DNA from: Pseudomonas antarctica
GTDB lineage: Bacteria; Pseudomonadota; Gammaproteobacteria; Pseudomonadales; Pseudomonadaceae
DNA length: 64,000 bases
Direction of reading: 5' to 3'
Assembly (NCBI RefSeq): GCF_001647715.1
Contig: NZ_CP015600.1
Coordinates: 2,728,001-2,792,000, forward strand
Positions 44,796 to 52,837 of this stretch are shown in pieces. How positions within the stretch are numbered: the first letter of the stretch is position 1; every line of letters starts with the position of its first letter. Below the pieces are notes generated by a model, which was given only the letters and a program-made list of their open reading frames with translations, had not been told where the DNA came from and made no database searches. A program made the translations under genes and the position numbers.

Positions 44796-45617
44796 ATGCG
44801 TACCATTGATCTGGCCGGTGTTCCCGTCCCTGTCATCGGCCAGGGAACCTGGCGAATGGGCGAAAACCCGGACAAGCGCAGCGCCGAAGTCGCCGCGTTA
44901 CAACTGGGTATCGATGAGGGCATGACCTTGATCGACACCGCCGAAATGTATGGTGAAGGCGGCGCCGAGCAAGTGGTCGGCGAGGCCATTCGCGGCAAGC
45001 GCGATCAGGTGTTCCTGGTCAGTAAAATCTACCCTCACAATGCCAGCCACAAGGGCGTTCCCCGTGCCTGTGACGCCAGCCTTCAGCGCCTTGGCACCGA
45101 CTACATTGACTTATACCTGTTGCATTGGCGCGGCCAGTACCCGCTTGAGGAAACCGTCGAAGCTTTCGAGCGTCTGCGCGAGGCGGGCAAGATCGGCCGT
45201 TGGGGTGTTTCCAACTTTGACGTCGCCGACCTGCAGGAACTCGCCTCCCCAGCCTGTGCCACCAACCAGGTGCTCTACAACATCGAAGAGCGTGGTATCG
45301 AGTTCGACCTCCTGCCATGGTGGCAACAGCACCATTTGCCGTTGATGGCGTACTGCCCAATCGCCCAGGGCGGTGAGCTACTGTCCAGCCCGACGCTCAA
45401 GCAGATTGCCCATCGACATGAGGCCACACCCGCACAAATCGCCCTGGCCTGGGTACTGCGCCAGGAGGGCGTGATTGCGATCCCCAAGGCAGTGAGTCCC
45501 GAGCATGTGCGGCTCAACGCCAGCGCCGCGAAACTGGTGCTGGACGAGCACGATCTGGACGCAATCGACCGTGTGTTTGGCGCACCCAAGCGCAAGCATC
45601 CGCTGTCGATGGTGTAA
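44796..45617 (+). CDS. Aldo/keto reductase
   Basis: The 273-residue protein shows the AKR signatures: GMTLIDTAEMYGEGGAEQVVG (catalytic D and Y), LVSKIYPHNA with the catalytic lysine, DLYLLHWRG and the NADPH-binding IAIPKAVSPEHVRLNASA. AGGAGG lies 6 nt before ATG 44796. Substrate unknown. It is followed by a short hairpin. Confidence 0.92.
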   Translation: MRTIDLAGVPVPVIGQGTWRMGENPDKRSAEVAALQLGIDEGMTLIDTAEMYGEGGAEQVVGEAIRGKRDQVFLVSKIYPHNASHKGVPRACDASLQRLGTDYIDLYLLHWRGQYPLEETVEAFERLREAGKIGRWGVSNFDVADLQELASPACATNQVLYNIEERGIEFDLLPWWQQHHLPLMAYCPIAQGGELLSSPTLKQIAHRHEATPAQIALAWVLRQEGVIAIPKAVSPEHVRLNASAAKLVLDEHDLDAIDRVFGAPKRKHPLSMV

Positions 45618-45635
45618 CAGCCAGCCTGGCAGAAC

Positions 45636-45655
45636 CGGCGCCCTCCATGGCGCCG
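45636..45655. terminator. Short GC hairpin between convergent genes
   Basis: A 7-bp stem CGGCGCC/GGCGCCG with a 6-nt loop separates the aldo/keto reductase gene from the hcp remnant. No U-tract follows, so it is a weak terminator candidate. Confidence 0.45.
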
Positions 45656-45674
45656 ATTCCAGCATCCCCCAGGG

Positions 45675-45986
45675 TTAGCCGGCGACCGGGCTACGCCAGT
45701 CATCAGAGCCGGAAGTACCTGCCACCTCGTGAGTCCAGATGATCTTGCGATAGGTGAAGTGCACGTCTTCCAAATGCGTGAAGTGCGCGTTTTCAGGCGC
45801 CTGGCAGTTGGGCATGCGCGACTGAATATCCACGATGGTCGCCCCTTCGAGCTCGATGGTGAAGTAGTGCTCCTGGGTTCCAGCCGAAGAGGTACGGAAC
45901 CACTCCAGTCGGCATTTGACTTCTTCGCCGCTGGTCAACGCGCTGAACAGCAGAGGTGATGATTTATCGAAGACCTTGCTGATCAT
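45675..45986 (-). pseudogene. N-terminally truncated hcp (T6SS tube protein) remnant
   Basis: The 103-residue frame matches the C-terminal part of a long-form Hcp (ISKVFDKSSPLLFSALTSGE, TQEHYFTIELEGATIVD, HFTHLEDVHFTYRKIIWTHEV, SGSDDWRSPVAG). About the first 70 residues of the usual 172 are missing; upstream sequence has no homologous frame. It is of a different Hcp type from the intact hcp at 52203 and lies just left of the T6SS operon on the opposite strand. Confidence 0.78.
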
Positions 45987-46314
45987 CAGCTGTTTTTTGA
46001 TTTTTCGCAGGGCAAAACCCGCGAAGACTAATTCGAAAGCTATGCAGTTTTTATTTCAGCATGCGGTTAATTAGTGTCGCTTGTAGGACGGTTCGTCAAA
46101 GCTCTGCGGAAAGATCTCTGTTGTGATGTGGGGGCTAGTAAAGGCTAGTTGCGATACATCATCCTATGGCAGAAGGAAATTGTTGAAAGTTGTGTGGCGT
46201 TTTTTTCTTAAGAGCATGGAGTTTATATGCTGTGGTTGGTGGATTTTATGGTGCGTAGGTTGGAAGTGTGAATTCCAGCGCTGTAGCTGACAAAGCATAT
46301 TGGAGGATTCGATA
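45987..46314. other. Promoter-bearing gap upstream of tssB
   Basis: No gene is visible in these 328 bp, which are AT-richer than the flanks. The main T6SS promoter should lie here. I checked for a -24/-12 (TGGCAC-N5-TTGC) element and found only near misses with wrong spacing, so no promoter class can be assigned. Confidence 0.4.
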
Positions 46315-46818
46315 ATGACTACAAATAGCTTTCAAAATGAAGTACCTAAAGCACGGGTCAATATTAAGCTTGACCTGCATACCGGCGGTGCTCAGAAAAA
46401 AGTAGAGTTGCCGCTGAAGTTGATGCTGATGGGGGATTACAGTAATGGGGAGGAAAAGCGTTCGCTCTCTGAGCGGGGCAAAGTTGATATAAATAAAAAT
46501 AACTTTGACAGCGTTCTTGGTGAGTTCTCGCCTAGGCTGAAACTTGCAGTAAGCAACACCTTGGCTGACGATGCGTCCGATACTTCTGTTGAGCTGAATT
46601 TTCAGAGCATGAAGGACTTTGAGCCTGAGAAGATAGCGCGGCAAATTCCGCAGCTACGAGCCCTACTGGCGATGCGTAATCTGCTGCGCGATCTTAAATC
46701 CAATCTTTTGGATAACGCCACCTTTCGCAATGAGCTGGAACGTATCCTCAAGGACGACGCGCTGAGCGACGAGCTGCGAGCTGAATTGGCCGCATTGGCT
46801 CCCCAAGAAGATCGTTAA
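46315..46818 (+). CDS. tssB: T6SS contractile sheath small subunit
   Basis: The 167-residue protein matches TssB/VipA, with VPKARVNIKLDLHTGGAQKKVELPLKLMLMGDYS and the C-terminal LLDNATFRNELERILKDD. It pairs with TssC to form the sheath. GGAGG precedes ATG 46315. It is the first gene of the rightward T6SS operon; the first half of the gene is more AT-rich than the rest of the locus. Confidence 0.95.
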   Translation: MTTNSFQNEVPKARVNIKLDLHTGGAQKKVELPLKLMLMGDYSNGEEKRSLSERGKVDINKNNFDSVLGEFSPRLKLAVSNTLADDASDTSVELNFQSMKDFEPEKIARQIPQLRALLAMRNLLRDLKSNLLDNATFRNELERILKDDALSDELRAELAALAPQEDR

Positions 46819-46852
46819 TTGTCGTCGCCTCGTTAATAAGGAAGTTCGCGTC

Positions 46853-48394
46853 ATGTCACTAGAGCAATCATCCGCAACCACACTGTCCAATAAGACTTAT
46901 TATGCAGGCAGTGACCAGGGTGTCTATGGCACCTTGTTTGCCAAGATTAATCTCAGTCCTGTTGCTGCGTTAAGTGGTATTGAGGTTTTTCAAAACTCCG
47001 AAGCCCTATCCGATGCTTCTGCTGACGAGCGGGTAACTGCGGGTGTAAGAGTCTTTCTGGATTTGCTAAAGCAGTCGTCGCATAAAGTAGAGCGCTTAGA
47101 TAAAGCCTTGTTGGATGAACACATCGCTTCCCTGGATGAGCAGATTAGTCGCCAACTTGATGCGGTCATGCATCACCCCGATTTTCAGCGCGTAGAGTCA
47201 ACTTGGCGTGGTGTGAAGTCGTTGATAGATCAGACCGATTTTCGTCAGAACGTGCGTATCGAACTACTGGATATAAGCAAAGAGCATCTGGTGCAAGACT
47301 TCGAAGACGCTCCGGAAATTGCCCAGAGCGGCTTGTATTTGCACACTTATACTCAGGAGTACGACACCCCAGGTGGAGAACCGATTGCAGCAGCTATCTC
47401 CAACTATGAGTTTAGTCGCAGTCCGCAAGATATTGCCCTGTTGCGCAATATTTCCAAAGTGTCAGCGGCAGCCCACATGCCGTTCATTGGATCTGTCGGT
47501 CCGGCGTTCTTTGGCAAGAAGTCGATGGAAGAAGTGGCTGCTATCAAGGATATCGGCAACTATTTTGACCGTGCTGAATACATCAAGTGGAAGGCGTTCC
47601 GTGACAGCGACGATGCACGTTACATCGGTCTGACCATGCCACGTGTCCTGGGTCGCCTTCCTTACGGTCCGGACACAGTGCCGATCCGCAGCTTCAACTA
47701 CATCGAAAGTGTGAAGGGGCCGGACCACGAGAAATACCTGTGGACTAACGCTTCGTTCGCCTTCGCGGCAAATATGGTGAAAAGCTTTATCACCAACGGT
47801 TGGTGCGTGCAGATTCGCGGTCCGCAATCGGGTGGCGCGGTCACGGAACTACCGATTCACCTATATGACCTGGGCACTGGCAACCAGGTAAAGATTCCAT
47901 CCGAAGTGATGATTCCGGAGACCCGTGAGTTTGAATTCGCCAATCTCGGTTTTATCCCGTTGTCGTATTACAAAAACCGCGATTATGCTTGTTTCTTCTC
48001 GGCCAACTCAGCTCAAAAGCCGGCTCTGTATGACACCGCCGACGCCACTGCCAATAGCCGAATCAATGCCCGCCTGCCATACATTTTCCTCCTGTCGCGT
48101 ATTGCCCATTACCTGAAGCTGATCCAGCGCGAGAACATCGGTACCACCAAGGATCGTCGCTTGCTGGAGTTGGAGCTAAACAAGTGGATCGGCGGCCTCG
48201 TCACTGAAATGACCGATCCGGGCGACGATTTGCAAGCCTCCCACCCGCTGCGCGATGCCAAGGTGACGGTAGAGGACATTGAGGACAACCCCGGTTTCTT
48301 CCTCGTCAAGCTGTATGCGGTACCGCACTTCCAGGTCGAAGGCATGGACGTCAGTTTGTCATTGGTTTCGCAGATGCCCAAGGCAAAAGCCTAA
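46853..48394 (+). CDS. tssC: T6SS contractile sheath large subunit
   Basis: The 513-residue protein is a full-length TssC/VipB, with DAVMHHPDFQRVESTWRGVKSLI, the mid-protein SVGPAFFGKKSMEEV and KDRRLLELELNKWIGGLVTEMTDPGDD. It assembles with TssB around the Hcp tube and is disassembled by TssH. Confidence 0.96.
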   Translation: MSLEQSSATTLSNKTYYAGSDQGVYGTLFAKINLSPVAALSGIEVFQNSEALSDASADERVTAGVRVFLDLLKQSSHKVERLDKALLDEHIASLDEQISRQLDAVMHHPDFQRVESTWRGVKSLIDQTDFRQNVRIELLDISKEHLVQDFEDAPEIAQSGLYLHTYTQEYDTPGGEPIAAAISNYEFSRSPQDIALLRNISKVSAAAHMPFIGSVGPAFFGKKSMEEVAAIKDIGNYFDRAEYIKWKAFRDSDDARYIGLTMPRVLGRLPYGPDTVPIRSFNYIESVKGPDHEKYLWTNASFAFAANMVKSFITNGWCVQIRGPQSGGAVTELPIHLYDLGTGNQVKIPSEVMIPETREFEFANLGFIPLSYYKNRDYACFFSANSAQKPALYDTADATANSRINARLPYIFLLSRIAHYLKLIQRENIGTTKDRRLLELELNKWIGGLVTEMTDPGDDLQASHPLRDAKVTVEDIEDNPGFFLVKLYAVPHFQVEGMDVSLSLVSQMPKAKA

Positions 48395-48418
48395 GCCACT
48401 TCGCAGGGAAATGATGTG

Positions 48419-49774
48419 ATGAAGATCGACCGCCCCCTTTGGGCTGCGGGGGCGTTGCTGTCCCCGCAACAATTCCAGCAGCAGGCACGCTGGGAAGCCT
48501 GGACTAACGAGAGTCTGGCCCATTTGTCGCTTGTGCACCCCTGGGGTGTCTTGGGGGTGGCGTTCGACATGCAGGCCCTGCGGCTGGGCAAGCTCAAGGC
48601 TACTCAAGTGCGTGTACGCATGCCCGATGGCACGCTGGTTGACACCGACCACGTGGATCGTTTGCCGCCCGCACTGGAGTTGGCAGGTTTGCTACCCGAC
48701 GAAGCTCAAAACGCTAAGTTGTTATTGGCATTGCCGCTGGAGCAAGCCAATGGCAACAACTGTTTGTTCGATGGCGCGAAGGCCCACCGGCCAACTCGCT
48801 ATCGCCAGGATTGGCGGCAAGTGCAGGATGTTTACGCAGACGAGGTGCAATCGATCGGTGTGCTGGAAAACGCCCTGACCCTGCGACTGGCTGACGACGA
48901 GAATGCAGATTACCTGACATGCCCGGTCGCACGTTTGGTACGTGACGGGCAGGGCGCCTGGAATCTTGATCCTGAGTATGTGCCACCGTTGCTCAGTTTC
49001 TCGGCCCATTCGGGGCTGCTGACCCAACTCGATAATTTATTGACCCAGCTATCCGCTAAGCGGCAACGGCTGATGGGCATGCGTCGTGAGAGCAACCAGC
49101 GCATGGCTGACTTTGCGGTGGCCGATGTGTCGTTGTTCTGGCTGCTCAACGCGTTGAACACTTATCAGCCGGTACTGGCTGACCTCAAGGCACAGCCTGC
49201 ACGGCATCCCGAACAGGTGTATCTGGATCTGATTAAACTGGCAGGTAGCCTGCTGACTTTTTCCCTGGAACACGATATCGACAAGATTCCTGCCTATCGG
49301 CATGAACAGTTGGAAAGCGTATTCCCACCCTTGATGCGCACAATTTCTACCTTGCTGGAAGCCAGTCTGCCATCGCGGGTTGTTGCGCTGGAGCTGGAAG
49401 AAGTGAGTGCCAATCGCTGGCAAGTCACGCTCAACGATGCGCGACTGCGTGAGCAGGACGGTGCCGACTTCTACCTGTCGGTGCGCTGCCGCATGCCCGC
49501 GGCACAGTTGCAAAGCCAATTCTCGCGCCTGTGCAAGGTGGGCACGCCGGACGACGTTGATCACTTGGTCAACGCAGCGCTCGATGGTGTCCCGTTGCAG
49601 CCGCTAAGTCATGTGCCTGCGGCCATTCCGTTGCGCTTGGAAAACCAATATTTCGCTCTTGATCTAGGTCATGCCAAGGGGCAAGCGATGCTGGCCGAAG
49701 GCACCTGCGCCTTTTACGTACCGAGCACGTTGCTCGACATCAAGCTTGAACTGTTTGCGGTACTGCGCGCATGA
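48419..49774 (+). CDS. tssK: T6SS baseplate protein
   Basis: The 451-residue protein carries the TssK opening KIDRPLWAAGALLSPQQFQQQ and the middle segments LQSIGVLENALTLRL-like and DLIKLAGSLLTFS. It connects baseplate to the TssL membrane protein. I choose ATG 48419; the GTG at 48416 is one codon earlier. The stop overlaps the tssL start by 4 nt. Confidence 0.93.
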   Translation: MKIDRPLWAAGALLSPQQFQQQARWEAWTNESLAHLSLVHPWGVLGVAFDMQALRLGKLKATQVRVRMPDGTLVDTDHVDRLPPALELAGLLPDEAQNAKLLLALPLEQANGNNCLFDGAKAHRPTRYRQDWRQVQDVYADEVQSIGVLENALTLRLADDENADYLTCPVARLVRDGQGAWNLDPEYVPPLLSFSAHSGLLTQLDNLLTQLSAKRQRLMGMRRESNQRMADFAVADVSLFWLLNALNTYQPVLADLKAQPARHPEQVYLDLIKLAGSLLTFSLEHDIDKIPAYRHEQLESVFPPLMRTISTLLEASLPSRVVALELEEVSANRWQVTLNDARLREQDGADFYLSVRCRMPAAQLQSQFSRLCKVGTPDDVDHLVNAALDGVPLQPLSHVPAAIPLRLENQYFALDLGHAKGQAMLAEGTCAFYVPSTLLDIKLELFAVLRA

Positions 49775-50451
49775 GTCTGACGGCCTCGAAAAAACATCCT
49801 AACGCCGCGTTGGATCTCGACGTGCTGCTGCAAGACAGCTACCTATTGGTGGTCGAGCTGCGCCAAGGTGCATCAGTGCAAAATGGCTCGAATCTATGGA
49901 GTCGTTGTGAGAAGCAGGTCGAGCAGACTCAACAGAGCCTCAAGGATGCAGGCATAAACGCTCGCAGCATCGAGTTGATCAGTCACGCCCAATGCGCGTT
50001 GCTGGACGAGACAGCCCTTAGCTGCGCAAAGGGTGATGCCCACGCCAAATGGGCAAGCCAGCCCTTGCAGGCACGATTTTTCAGCACCCATCAAGCCGGT
50101 GAATTTCTGTATGAAAACATACGAGAAGCACTGCGTACCCCAACGACGGATGTGCAGGTACTGACGGTATTCCAGCGCGTGCTGATGCTTGGTTTTCAAG
50201 GCAGATACCGTGACGTGAACGATCCAGAGCGCGAACAACTGCTGGCAGCCTTGAATGCACGGGTTGCGCCATTGGAACTCAACCAGGCACTGACAACGCA
50301 AAGCATCGGTCACCGTAAGCATTCGCTGCGCTGGGCGCGTTCGCCATTGGTTCATGTTCTGGCGGCGGGACTTTTGTTGGTTGGAGTCTGGTGGGGCCTG
50401 GATCATTGGTTGGCCGGCCTGATCGCTACGCTCGTACCTGGTCAGGCGTGA
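49771..50451 (+). CDS. tssL: T6SS membrane-complex protein (DotU-like)
   Basis: The 226-residue protein has a cytoplasmic helical domain (NLWSRCEKQVEQTQQSLKDAG) and a C-terminal membrane anchor (VHVLAAGLLLVGVWWGLDHW, about residues 192-212), the TssL topology. It recruits the baseplate and, with TssM and TssJ, forms the trans-envelope complex. TssJ and TssM genes are not in the window. Confidence 0.93.
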   Translation: MSLTASKKHPNAALDLDVLLQDSYLLVVELRQGASVQNGSNLWSRCEKQVEQTQQSLKDAGINARSIELISHAQCALLDETALSCAKGDAHAKWASQPLQARFFSTHQAGEFLYENIREALRTPTTDVQVLTVFQRVLMLGFQGRYRDVNDPEREQLLAALNARVAPLELNQALTTQSIGHRKHSLRWARSPLVHVLAAGLLLVGVWWGLDHWLAGLIATLVPGQA

Positions 50452-50459
50452 GGGTTGTG

Positions 50460-52187
50460 ATGACACTCAAGCTGACGCGAAGTCTTTGGTTGTGGGCCGC
50501 AGTTTTGGCCTTGGTCGTTCTGTGGGTACTACCATTTGCTGGCTGGATTAGCACAGTGGCTGCCTTGGTCGTTGTAATCGTGTTCGCCTGGGCCTGGGTC
50601 CGCGGGGGGCGCCATTTCTCACTGAAGGGCCAGCAACTGGTGTTGGCGGGCGATAAATCTCTGCCTTCGTTCGCCTACCGTCAGCCCGTGGTGTTGGTCT
50701 GTGGCGATGGGCTAGCCGGTCTGTTTGGATCGGTGCCTGCCGAGCAAATCACCCTGCGCACCACCTTGCAGGGTTGCTATGTGCGAGTACCCAATCCAGA
50801 TCAGCTACTGACTGTGACCACCGGTATACAGGCCCAGCGCCCGAACTGGAGTGGGCAACTGAGCGTGATGTTCATTGCCAACCCGGGCGAACACTCCGAC
50901 TCGGCAGAGTTAGCTGGCCGGGTGCGTGCCTTCCGCAATCAGATCGCTCTGGTACGTAAGCGTGGCGTTGCATTGCCGCTGATGCTGGTGAGCTATTTGC
51001 AAGCGGCTAAAGGCGAGGGTGCCTGGTTCAATTGGGAGTCCGGCCAAACGAGTCCTTACGTGCGCGAGTCCGGTGCCTGTACCAGTTTGCTCGACTGGCA
51101 GCGACAGTCCACCGACAGCACAACGTACGCCGCACGTTTGCGCAGTAGCGTACAGGTGAGCAGTGCAGCGACGTGGTTGAAGGAAACAATACTCCCGCAC
51201 TTTGAGCCTCGTGCTGCTGATCATCCAGTGGCCTTCGCCGTTACCCTGGTGCCGTCGCTGTCACAGAGCATCGCCGGCAATTTATGGCAACAATGGTTAC
51301 GAGAAAAGACCGGGTTGAGTGGCGTAGGGCAACCGCTGCCGGGATCGAGTTCAGCCTTACCGTTTCCTGACCCGCTGTTGAATCTACTGCCGCTTCAAGC
51401 CCGGCACTCTCCGGCCCGTGGGGCGAGGGTTGCGGCGCTGTGGTTGTTCGCGGCAGCTGGTGTTGTGGCCTTTGCCAGCTCGGCCTGGCAGAACAACCTG
51501 CTGTTGCGTCAGGTCAGTGATGATCTACGGCGCTACACCACTATTCCTTCTGTGTCACAGCGTGACGAGCCCCAATTCGCCTTGCGCGAAAATGCTATGG
51601 CAGTACTGCGCAAGGACGCCCTGCGCCTGGATGAGTACTACCGGCAGGGCGAGCCATTGAGGTTGGGCCTGGGCTTGTATCGCGGCGAGTTGTTGCGACA
51701 GCCGTTGCTGGCGACTATCGCCGGTCATCGGAATCCCTATGAGTCCCCGACGGTCGCGAAAATTTCCAATCCGGTGCGACTGGACAGCCTGTCTCTGTTC
51801 GGAACTGGGAGCGCCGAACTCAAACCGGACGCCACCAAGGTGCTGATCAACGCGTTGGTCAACATTAAAGCCCAGTCAGGCTGGCTGATCGTCATCGCCG
51901 GGCACACCGACGTCACTGGCAGCCCTATGCAGAACCTTGAACTGTCCCGCGCTCGTGCTGCGTCGGTACGCGACTGGATGCAGCGCATGGGTGATATCCC
52001 CGACAGCTGCTTCGCTGTTCAGGGTTTTGGCGCCAACCAGCCAGTGGCAAGTAATGATACCGAGGGTGGGCGTTCAGCCAACCGTCGAGTCGATATTCGT
52101 CTGGTACCGGAAGTGGGGGCCTGTGCGCCGGCCATTCCGGTGCCGGGCGCAGACCCCTCTGTCGCATTCAGCGACATACAACCCTGA
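50460..52187 (+). CDS. OmpA-domain inner-membrane protein (TagL-like)
   Basis: The 575-residue protein has two adjacent N-terminal spans (about residues 9-26 and 31-47), a third span near residues 322-345 and a C-terminal OmpA-type peptidoglycan-binding domain with GHTDVTGSPMQNLELSRARA. Three spans plus a peptidoglycan-binding tail is the TagL (SciZ) topology, which anchors the TssL/M/J complex to the cell wall. Its place between tssL and hcp is like the EAEC Sci-1 locus as I remember it. Confidence 0.82.
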   Translation: MTLKLTRSLWLWAAVLALVVLWVLPFAGWISTVAALVVVIVFAWAWVRGGRHFSLKGQQLVLAGDKSLPSFAYRQPVVLVCGDGLAGLFGSVPAEQITLRTTLQGCYVRVPNPDQLLTVTTGIQAQRPNWSGQLSVMFIANPGEHSDSAELAGRVRAFRNQIALVRKRGVALPLMLVSYLQAAKGEGAWFNWESGQTSPYVRESGACTSLLDWQRQSTDSTTYAARLRSSVQVSSAATWLKETILPHFEPRAADHPVAFAVTLVPSLSQSIAGNLWQQWLREKTGLSGVGQPLPGSSSALPFPDPLLNLLPLQARHSPARGARVAALWLFAAAGVVAFASSAWQNNLLLRQVSDDLRRYTTIPSVSQRDEPQFALRENAMAVLRKDALRLDEYYRQGEPLRLGLGLYRGELLRQPLLATIAGHRNPYESPTVAKISNPVRLDSLSLFGTGSAELKPDATKVLINALVNIKAQSGWLIVIAGHTDVTGSPMQNLELSRARAASVRDWMQRMGDIPDSCFAVQGFGANQPVASNDTEGGRSANRRVDIRLVPEVGACAPAIPVPGADPSVAFSDIQP

Positions 52188-52202
52188 GAAAAGGAGCTTC
52201 AC

Positions 52203-52694
52203 ATGGCTATTCCCGTTTACCTATGGCTGCAAGATGACGGCGGCGCTGAAATTAAAGGGTCCGTTGATGTAGAGAAGCGTGTGGGCAGCATCGAGGTCAT
52301 CGCCCAAGACCACAGCCTGTACATCCCAACCGACAACAATACCGGCAAGCTGACCGGCACGCGGGTTCACACCCCGTTCCTATTCTCCAAGGAAATCGAT
52401 GCCTCCAGCCCTTATCTGTACAAGGCCGTGACCACAGGTCAGACGCTCAAAAGCGCCGAGTTCAAATGGTTCCGCATCGATGACGCCGGCCAGGAAGTCG
52501 AGTACTTCATCACCAAGTTGGAAAACGTCAAGGTCGTAAAAGTCGCGCCGAAAATGCACGACGTCAAAGATGCGAGCAAAGAAAAACACAACCATCTGGA
52601 GCAGATTGAGCTGCGCTACGAGAAGGTCACCTGGACCTACAAAGACGGCAACATCATTCACTCCGATTCCTGGAACGAACGCCAAAGCGCCTGA
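52203..52694 (+). CDS. hcp: T6SS tube protein Hcp
   Basis: The 163-residue protein closely resembles the EAEC Sci-1 Hcp1 type: MAIPVYLWLQDDGGAEIKGS, SIEVIAQDHSLYIPTDNNTG, LRYEKVTWTYKDGNIIHSDSW. It forms the hexameric inner tube and is secreted in large amounts. GGAGCTTC lies before the ATG. Its type differs from the truncated hcp at 45675. Two strong hairpins follow it. Confidence 0.95.
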   Translation: MAIPVYLWLQDDGGAEIKGSVDVEKRVGSIEVIAQDHSLYIPTDNNTGKLTGTRVHTPFLFSKEIDASSPYLYKAVTTGQTLKSAEFKWFRIDDAGQEVEYFITKLENVKVVKVAPKMHDVKDASKEKHNHLEQIELRYEKVTWTYKDGNIIHSDSWNERQSA

Positions 52695-52701
52695 TGCAAG
52701 A

Positions 52702-52773
52702 GGACCAGCAGACGTTATTCCGTCTGTTGGTTCGCGGTGTGCAGGGTTGAGCCTCCGTTCGCGGGGGCTCAGC
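52702..52773 (+). promoter_or_regulatory. Tandem hairpins in the hcp-tssH gap
   Basis: Hairpin 1: a 13-bp stem (52702-52714 with 52721-52733, two wobbles, 6-nt loop). Hairpin 2: at least a 10-bp stem (52748-52757 with 52762-52771) closed by a TTCG tetraloop. Neither is followed by a U-tract. They may protect the hcp mRNA 3' end or attenuate read-through into tssH. Confidence 0.6.
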
Positions 52774-52837
52774 CAAATACATCGCGCTGCATGTTCCTTT
52801 GACCGCACGCCGAGAATCCAGAACAGGGATGTACCCC

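Noticed and set aside
46140..46240. Sigma-54 -24/-12 promoter before tssB
   Set aside because: TGGCA is followed by TTG at the wrong distance (two bases too far), so the match does not meet the required spacing.
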